In this document: piece by piece, positions 58,955 through 64,000 of the stretch
Position numbering within the stretch: position 1 is the first letter of the stretch
Layout: the number at the start of each line of letters is the position of its first letter
Assembly: GCA_036496585.1 (NCBI GenBank)
Contig: DASXLB010000042.1
Span: 62,001 to 126,000 of the forward strand
Direction of reading: 5' to 3'
DNA length: 64,000 nucleotides
Origin: Vicinamibacterales bacterium
Lineage (GTDB): Bacteria; Acidobacteriota; Vicinamibacteria; Vicinamibacterales; 2-12-FULL-66-21
Made by a program: the position numbers and the translations under genes
The notes under the pieces: model-generated
The model's input: the letters and a program-made list of their open reading frames with translations, nothing else
What the model was told of the DNA's origin: nothing
Database searches by the model: none

Positions 58955-59075
58955 GCTGCGCTCGCTCGCTTCGCAAACAGCGGCCTTCCGCGGATTCCTC
59001 GCGCGGCGCTCGCTCGCTTCTCACACAGCGGCGTTCCGCGGATTCCTCGCCTCGCCGCGCTCGCTCGCATCGCAC
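58955..59075. repeat. 48-bp tandem repeat, two full copies and a partial third
   Basis: Copies at 58955-59002 and 59003-59050 differ at about four positions; a partial third copy covers about 59054-59075. The unit contains GCTCGCTCGCTTC and TTCCGCGGATTCCTCGC. All frames are open because 48 is divisible by three, so apparent small frames here are not evidence of a gene. This 254-base spacer between the MATE and TPR genes holds only this repeat, the hairpin and a promoter-like box. Confidence 0.75.
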
Positions 59076-59108
59076 GCTGGTTCTGGGAGTCACCCCGATA
59101 GGGTACGT

Positions 59109-59114
59109 TATACA
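59109..59114 (+). promoter_or_regulatory. -10-like box before the TPR gene
   Basis: TATACA ends 5 bases before the ATG at 59119. This is slightly too close for a start codon at +1, so the true initiation codon may be a little further in. Confidence 0.3.
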
Positions 59115-59118
59115 GAGC

Positions 59119-59892
59119 ATGCATCTGCTGCCACTGGCGTTCGCGGCGCTGCTCGCGCAGCAGCCAGAGACGATGTCGCTCCTGAAGGAGCCGCTCTATC
59201 CGCCGCCGCTGCCGCGGGCCGAGCGGGCGCGGCTCGAAGACGAAGCCTCACAGGCGCGCGCGGAGGTGTCGCACGACCCGTCGAGCGCCGAAGCGATCCT
59301 GCGCCTCGCCCGGGCGCAGCGCGGCCTCGGACTCGTCGGCGACTCGCTCGAAACGCTCACCCGCGCACTCGAAGGGCACGCCGACACGCCCGCCATTCAC
59401 CTCGAGCGCGGGCGCGGCTTCATCGTCATCCGCAAGTTCGACGTGGCGCTGCGCGAGTACCGGAAGGCGGCCGACGCGCTGCCCGACGCGCATTGCGGCA
59501 GCGGGCTGTCGCTCTATCTGCTGGCCGACTACCTGCAGGCGCACGACGAGTACGCCAAGTGTCCGGATCCGGGGCTGTTCGGCTACCTCGCGGCGCGACG
59601 GGCCGGCGTCGAGGCGGGCCCGCGCCCCTCCCCGCCTGACGAGGCCGAGGCAGCGCCGGCGATCACGCTGCCGGGATCGCTGACCTCGAAGACGCCCAAG
59701 GGCACCGGCTCGATCTCCGGCACCTACATGGAGGCCGTCGAAGCGCTGCTCCGCAACGACAAGGCGGCCGCGCGCGACTTGCTCAAACCGGTGCTGGAGA
59801 AGCAGGAACACCGTTGGATGGAGCCGATCTACATCGCCGCCGAGGCCGATTACGCGCGAATCGCCCCGCCCACGCGCAAGAAGAAGAAGTAG
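59119..59892 (+). CDS. TPR-like exported protein with lysine tail
   Basis: 257 residues. A short hydrophobic start (MHLLPLAFAALLAQQ) is followed by TPR-like helix pairs (about 45-150: AILRLARAQRGLGL, AIHLERGRGFIVIRKFDVALREY, LYLLADYLQAHDEYAKC). A linker and a further helix pair lead to a TRKKKK end. TPRs mediate protein contacts. No partner is apparent from context. Confidence 0.7.
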   Translation: MHLLPLAFAALLAQQPETMSLLKEPLYPPPLPRAERARLEDEASQARAEVSHDPSSAEAILRLARAQRGLGLVGDSLETLTRALEGHADTPAIHLERGRGFIVIRKFDVALREYRKAADALPDAHCGSGLSLYLLADYLQAHDEYAKCPDPGLFGYLAARRAGVEAGPRPSPPDEAEAAPAITLPGSLTSKTPKGTGSISGTYMEAVEALLRNDKAAARDLLKPVLEKQEHRWMEPIYIAAEADYARIAPPTRKKKK

Positions 59893-59928
59893 GGCGAACC
59901 CGCCGGTTCGCCGGCCTGACGGTCCGGC

Positions 59929-60726
59929 CTACTTCGGTCCGCCGTTCACGCCTTCGCAGCCGGGGCGCGCGCGGCGGGCGCGTGATGATGCCGCCACCGA
60001 TTTCTCGACCAGCCGCCGCAGTTCCTTGATCGGCTCGGGGTTGTCGTCGACCTGCAGCCGCAGCACGCTGTCGTTGTGCAGCCAGACGCCGCAGTCCTTC
60101 TTGACGACGACGAGCGCCGCCGATTGCTGACCGCGGGTGTCGCCGCCGCCCGCCTGGCCGCCCTCGAGCGCCGCGACCAGCCGCAGCGAGAGCGGACCTT
60201 TGGTCTCCTCGAAGCCTTTCACCATGTTGGTGACCACCGCTTCGCCCGCGAGGATGTTGCCCTGGGCGGTACAGTACCGGCCGGCCTTGTTGCCGGCCCA
60301 TGCGTCCGCCTGCGGGCCGGTGTATGCCGCGTATTCCCCTTTCGGGTTCATCACGGCGAACTGGCGTCCGGCCTTCGGCCACGGCTGACCCGCATAGCCG
60401 GGATCGGGATCGCTGTCGAGAATGGCCGTGACGATCGCGCCGGGCGTCAGACCGTCGCGCAGCAGCGCCAGCGCCTTCGGTCCGTAGCCGACGTCGACGA
60501 TGGCCTGCGTCGCGGCGACCCCGACCCCGGCTTCGGCCCAGAGCACACCGTTGCCGACCGAGAAGACGCGCGACTGAACCGCCGCGCCGAGCTCACCGGT
60601 GTCGGGATCGTAGCCGAGGATGGAGAACGTGCCGGTGCCGACCGGCTCCCGTTCCTGAGCACGCGGCGTCAGCCCGGCAAGCGCCAGGACGCCGGCTAAC
60701 GCCAGGGCACCAGCTTTTCGATCCAT
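59929..60726 (-). CDS. DUF1028 (Ntn-hydrolase-like) exported protein
   Basis: 265 residues from the ATG at 60726. A signal sequence (LALAGVLALAGLTPRAQ) precedes the DUF1028 core: TFSILGYDPDTGELGAAVQS, GVGVAATQA and AQGNILAGEAVV. Members share an Ntn-hydrolase-like fold; enzymatic activity is not established. The first 31 bases overlap the end of rseP, so it may be read from the cdsA-dxr-rseP transcript. Confidence 0.88.
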   Translation of the reverse strand: MDRKAGALALAGVLALAGLTPRAQEREPVGTGTFSILGYDPDTGELGAAVQSRVFSVGNGVLWAEAGVGVAATQAIVDVGYGPKALALLRDGLTPGAIVTAILDSDPDPGYAGQPWPKAGRQFAVMNPKGEYAAYTGPQADAWAGNKAGRYCTAQGNILAGEAVVTNMVKGFEETKGPLSLRLVAALEGGQAGGGDTRGQQSAALVVVKKDCGVWLHNDSVLRLQVDDNPEPIKELRRLVEKSVAASSRARRARPGCEGVNGGPK

Positions 60727-62012
60727 TGGATGCGCATCAGGTCGTTGTAGATGACGGTGACCATCAGGGCGAGCAGCAGGACGAAGCCGGCCAGCAGCAC
60801 CTTCTCCTTCACCTTGATGCTGAAATCGCGGCGGGCGAGTCCTTCGAGCGCGAGGATGAAGATGTGACCGCCGTCGAGGACGGGAATCGGCATCAGATTC
60901 AGCAGTCCGAGGTTCAGGCTGATCATCGCCATCAGGCTGAAGAGCTGAATCCAGCCGGCCTGCGCCGCGCTGCCCGAGAGATCGGCGATCGCCACCGGTC
61001 CCATCAGTTGCTTGACCGACGTCTCGCGCGTGAAGAGCCCGACCAGCGTCTGCACGATCAGCTTGGCCCACTCCCAGTTCTTGTCGATCGACAGCGTGAA
61101 GGCCTGCAGCGGCCCGGGATCGACGGTCTTCGTCTCGTAGGGGCGCAGCTGCGCGCCCATCATCACGACGTCGCCACTCATGCGCGGCGTCACGGTGATC
61201 GGCATGACGGTGTTGCCGCGCCTGACCGTCAGCACGAGGGGCTTCCCCTCGCTGCCGCGGATTTTCGTGATGAGATGGTCGTAGGTGATGTCCGGTTCGC
61301 CGCCGGCTCCGAGAATCACGTCGCGGTGCTGCAGGCCCGCTTCGGCGGCAGGCTGCCCCAGGTAGATCTCGTCGACCTCCGGGTGCACGAACGGCTGCAC
61401 GCCGATGTCGCCCATCTCGTACTTGCCCTGGGCGTCGGGCACGACCGTGACGGCGACCGGGGTTCCGGCACGAACGAGCGACAGGCCGACCGACCGCTTC
61501 GCCTTCGGCACGATCGCCATCGAGAACTGATCCCAGGTGTCGGTAGGCCTGCCGTCGACCGCAATGATCCGGTCGCCGACCCGCACGCCGGCCTTCTGCG
61601 CCACCGAGTTGTCGGCGAAGCTGCCGACCACCACCGCCTGCTGCTCGAAGAGGGGCACCTGGGCCCCCTGATAGAAGACCACCGTCATCACGACGATCGA
61701 CAGCAGCAGGTTCATCACCGGACCCATGATGAGCACCTGAAACCGCTGCCACTTGCCCTTCGAGAGGAATTCGTCGGCCGAACCGGTGGGCGAGTCCTCG
61801 GGGTTCTCGCCCGCCATCCTGACGTAGCCGCCGAGCGGAACTGCGCTGATGCAGTACTCGGTGTCGCCGCGCTTGACGTTGATCAGTTTCGGCCCGAAGC
61901 CGAGCGAGAACGTGAGCACCCGGACGCCGATCCGCCGGGCCATCAGGAAATGGCCGAGCTCGTGCACGAAGATCAGCACGCCTAGCACGAACAGGAAAGC
62001 GAGGATGGTCAA
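60696..62012 (-). CDS. rseP: RseP site-2 zinc metalloprotease
   Basis: 438 residues. Zinc motif FVHELGH near residue 15, one or two PDZ domains (about 115-300; RVGDRIIAVDGRP and DVILGAGGEP), and the second active-site motif NLMPIPVLDGGHI. It cuts transmembrane anti-sigma factors and signal-peptide remnants. I place the start at TTG 62012, whose TTGA overlaps the dxr stop in the same way as other coupled pairs here; no ATG is available. The ECF/anti-sigma pair at 21329 is a conceivable client. Confidence 0.92.
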   Translation of the reverse strand: MTILAFLFVLGVLIFVHELGHFLMARRIGVRVLTFSLGFGPKLINVKRGDTEYCISAVPLGGYVRMAGENPEDSPTGSADEFLSKGKWQRFQVLIMGPVMNLLLSIVVMTVVFYQGAQVPLFEQQAVVVGSFADNSVAQKAGVRVGDRIIAVDGRPTDTWDQFSMAIVPKAKRSVGLSLVRAGTPVAVTVVPDAQGKYEMGDIGVQPFVHPEVDEIYLGQPAAEAGLQHRDVILGAGGEPDITYDHLITKIRGSEGKPLVLTVRRGNTVMPITVTPRMSGDVVMMGAQLRPYETKTVDPGPLQAFTLSIDKNWEWAKLIVQTLVGLFTRETSVKQLMGPVAIADLSGSAAQAGWIQLFSLMAMISLNLGLLNLMPIPVLDGGHIFILALEGLARRDFSIKVKEKVLLAGFVLLLALMVTVIYNDLMRIQWIEKLVPWR

Positions 62013-63130
62013 GAGGTCGATTGTACCCCAGCGGTCGTCCGGGCCGCGAAGGCCCGCGCCCAGCGATCGATCTTTCGGACGTCGTCGAGTCCTGCTACAT
62101 GGCCACCGCCGTCCCCTTCGTAGGCATCCATCGTTCGGGCTATCACGTCGCCGATCCCCGGGAAGGCGAGGCGCCCGTCCATGAACGCTGAGACGGCGAT
62201 CTCGTTGGCGGCGTTCAACACAATCGACAGCCCCTCGGCGCCGCCCAGCGCCCGGAACGCGAGCGCCAGGCATGGGAAGCGCCCGAGATCCGGCGCCTCG
62301 AACTCCAGGCGTCCGGCGCGCGCCAGGTCGAGCGGCGGCAGCGGCGCGCGCCAGCGCTCGGGATACGACAGCGCATACTGAATAGGCAGCTGCATATCGG
62401 TGACGCCGAGCTGCGCGATCACCGATCCGTCGATCATCTCCACCATGGAATGGACGATCGACTGCGGGTGCACCAGCACCTCGATCCGGTCGGCGCCGAC
62501 GTCGAACAGCCAGCGCGCCTCGATCACCTCGAGCCCCTTGTTCATCAGGGTTGCCGAGTCGATCGTGATCTTCGGCCCCATGCGCCACGTCGGATGACGC
62601 AGCGCGTCGGCGGCGGTGACATGCGCCAGACGGTCGGCAGAGAGCGTCCGGAACGGTCCGCCCGACGCAGTGAGCAGCAGCTTGCGCACCTCAGCCGGGG
62701 CGCGGCCGTGCAGACACTGGTGAATCGCGTTGTGCTCGCTGTCGACCGGCAGCACCGCGACCCCTCGGCGCTTGGCCGCCGCCATCACCACCGATCCGGC
62801 CATCACCAGGATCTCCTTGTTGGCGAGCGCGATCGTCTTTCCCGCCTCGATGGCCGCGAGCACCGCGTCGAGCGCGGCGGTGCCCGACGAGGCAAACAGC
62901 ACGACGTCGGCGTCGGGGTGCGTCGCAATGTCGATCAGACACTCCGGTCCGCGGTCGGCGGCGAGCGCATGACGCGACGGCTGATATTTCTTCACCTGCT
63001 CGCCGAGCCGTTCGGCGTTGCCGCCCGCCGCCAGCGCGACGACCCGCAGCTTGTCGGGATGGGCGTCGACCACCGCGAGCGCGCTCTGCCCGATCGAGCC
63101 GGTGGAGCCGAGGATCGCGATCCCTTTCAC
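62009..63130 (-). CDS. dxr: 1-deoxy-D-xylulose-5-phosphate reductoisomerase
   Basis: 373 residues from the GTG at 63130, which places VKGIAILGSTGSIGQSAL (NADPH loop) at the N-terminus; the longer frame is not family-like. The metal-site block is VLPVDSEHNAIHQCL, the flexible loop TASGGPFR, and DSATLMNKGLEVIEA follows. It makes MEP from DXP, the committed MEP-pathway step. Sits between cdsA and rseP, the widespread order. Confidence 0.95.
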   Translation of the reverse strand: MKGIAILGSTGSIGQSALAVVDAHPDKLRVVALAAGGNAERLGEQVKKYQPSRHALAADRGPECLIDIATHPDADVVLFASSGTAALDAVLAAIEAGKTIALANKEILVMAGSVVMAAAKRRGVAVLPVDSEHNAIHQCLHGRAPAEVRKLLLTASGGPFRTLSADRLAHVTAADALRHPTWRMGPKITIDSATLMNKGLEVIEARWLFDVGADRIEVLVHPQSIVHSMVEMIDGSVIAQLGVTDMQLPIQYALSYPERWRAPLPPLDLARAGRLEFEAPDLGRFPCLALAFRALGGAEGLSIVLNAANEIAVSAFMDGRLAFPGIGDVIARTMDAYEGDGGGHVAGLDDVRKIDRWARAFAARTTAGVQSTS

Positions 63131-63170
63131 GGCAGGAGCCGGGACACAGAAGATGGCAGGTGGAAAAGGT

Positions 63171-64000
63171 TCATGCGATGAAGCGGACGAACATGTAGTA
63201 CACCGGCGCGGCGAACAGCCAGCTGTCGATGCGGTCGAGGACGCCGCCATGGCCGGGGATCAGGTTCGACGAGTCCTTGACGCCCGCGCTGCGTTTCAGC
63301 AGCGACTCGAACAGATCGCCGACGATGCCGAGGAACGCGAGCGCGGCGCCGAGCAGGCCGACGATCCAGAGCGGCGTGGTGAAGAAGATGTAGTGGCCGC
63401 CGATCATCGTGGCGGCCGTCCCGAACACCACACCGCCGATCGCCCCCTCGACTGTTTTCTTGGGACTGATCGCGGGCGCGAGCGGACGGCGGCCGAACGC
63501 ACGGCCGGTGTAGTACTGCGCGGAGTCGCTCACGACGATGACTCCGAGCAGCAGCAGCACCGCCGCGCGTCCGTCGATGCCGGTGCCGACCGCGAACCAC
63601 CAGTTGCCGCGGACCCAGGCGAGCGCGCCGAGCGGCAGCCCGAGATAGAGCGGCGCGAACAGCGTCCCGGCGACGTCCGCCAGCACGCCAGGTCCTGGTT
63701 TGCCTCGCCCGACGGCGACGGCCCCGCCGACGAGCAGCGCCGAGAGCAGGACAACCGGCAGGTAGTTGGGGAACAGGAGGTAGCCGCCTTCCATCGCCCG
63801 ATGCTGGTCGACGAGATCGCCCCACGCCATCACGACGATGACGAGAATCATCGCAGCGCCGGCCACGACCCGTGGCACGTCGATACCAAACGCCCTGGCG
63901 ATCGCGCTGAATTCGATCAACGCGAGCACGCCGGCGACCACGGCCAGCCCGAGCGTCCCGGCCGGCGGCAGAAACCAGATCGTCCCAATGACGACGGGCA
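63171..64000 (-). CDS. cdsA: Phosphatidate cytidylyltransferase, N-terminus outside window
   Basis: The frame continues to the window edge. Multiple membrane helices and the CdsA signature are clear: SPKKTVEGAIGG, then GDLFESLLKRSAGVKDSSN and PGHGGVLDRIDS. It makes CDP-diacylglycerol for all phospholipid synthesis. Stop lies 40 bases before dxr; frr and uppS would be expected just upstream. Confidence 0.92.
   Translation of the reverse strand, partial: PVVIGTIWFLPPAGTLGLAVVAGVLALIEFSAIARAFGIDVPRVVAGAAMILVIVVMAWGDLVDQHRAMEGGYLLFPNYLPVVLLSALLVGGAVAVGRGKPGPGVLADVAGTLFAPLYLGLPLGALAWVRGNWWFAVGTGIDGRAAVLLLLGVIVVSDSAQYYTGRAFGRRPLAPAISPKKTVEGAIGGVVFGTAATMIGGHYIFFTTPLWIVGLLGAALAFLGIVGDLFESLLKRSAGVKDSSNLIPGHGGVLDRIDSWLFAAPVYYMFVRFIA

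Noticed and set aside
58910-59101. Small plus-strand frame with repeated ALARF peptide
   Set aside because: All frames are open because of the 48-bp repeat. There is no Shine-Dalgarno or family, so it is repeat DNA, not a gene.

Overview
The window is gene-dense, GC-rich bacterial chromosome. It most likely comes from the Acidobacteriota, probably the Vicinamibacteria. Two lineage-typical families point there: paired VWFA-related secreted proteins (36697-38483) and two ~800-residue orphan FtsX/MacB-type permeases of the ADOP kind (44206-49043) with no ABC ATPase beside them. Assignment to order is inference. I saw no rRNA, tRNA, CRISPR array, insertion sequence or phage gene.

Layout. 1-6158: end of a rhomboid protease, a cupin gene divergent from a fused 2-oxoacid dehydrogenase E1 across a palindromic -10 box, a beta-propeller protein, an outer-membrane-type protein, an orphan ParB-domain protein and a small zinc-ribbon protein. 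6186-15013 (minus strand): a complete-looking gas-vesicle operon, gvpJ-gvpA-histidine kinase-receiver-gvpF/L-gvpG-double ArsA/Get3-like ATPase-gvpF/L-gvpJ/S-gvpF/L-gvpK, with the zinc-ribbon gene possibly last. This is the most unusual part of the window. It carries its own cytosolic sensor kinase and receiver and a two-domain Get3-like ATPase, and at least five of its proteins end in strongly basic, apparently disordered tails.

15062-26184: acyl-CoA ligase; zwf-opcA followed by a gnd gene that has lost its whole middle in frame; a HEAT-repeat protein; an ECF sigma/anti-sigma pair; typA; a membrane PP2C phosphatase; an exported lactonase. 26194-33873: a possible porin tail, a membrane protein, a prolyl-tRNA editing protein, a small alarmone-hydrolase-like HD protein, a DUF2207 protein, a GH63-type glucosidase and a fatty-acid desaturase. 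34002-36653: an ATP synthase Fo operon (atpZ, atpI-like, atpB, atpE, atpF) with no F1 genes.

36697-44191: VWFA-VWFA-HemX/CcsA, then hemA, hemC, a cobA-hemD fusion and hemB, so glutamyl-tRNA is carried to uroporphyrinogen III; hemL lies 9.7 kb away at 53852. Between them is a signalling/permease module: a receiver-PP2C protein and two ADOP permeases on one strand, an NtrC-type activator and NtrY-like kinase on the other. 55152-64000: a glycine-zipper envelope protein, ispG, a MATE exporter, a TPR protein, DUF1028, and the conserved cdsA-dxr-rseP order, with cdsA running off the end.

Many neighbouring genes overlap by 1 or 4 bases (ATGA, GTGA, TTGA, TGATG), implying translational coupling. Several transcription units have a -10-like box only 5-10 bases before the start codon, which suggests leaderless mRNAs. 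Short intergenic spacers repeatedly hold 7-9 bp degenerate tandem repeats or palindromes.
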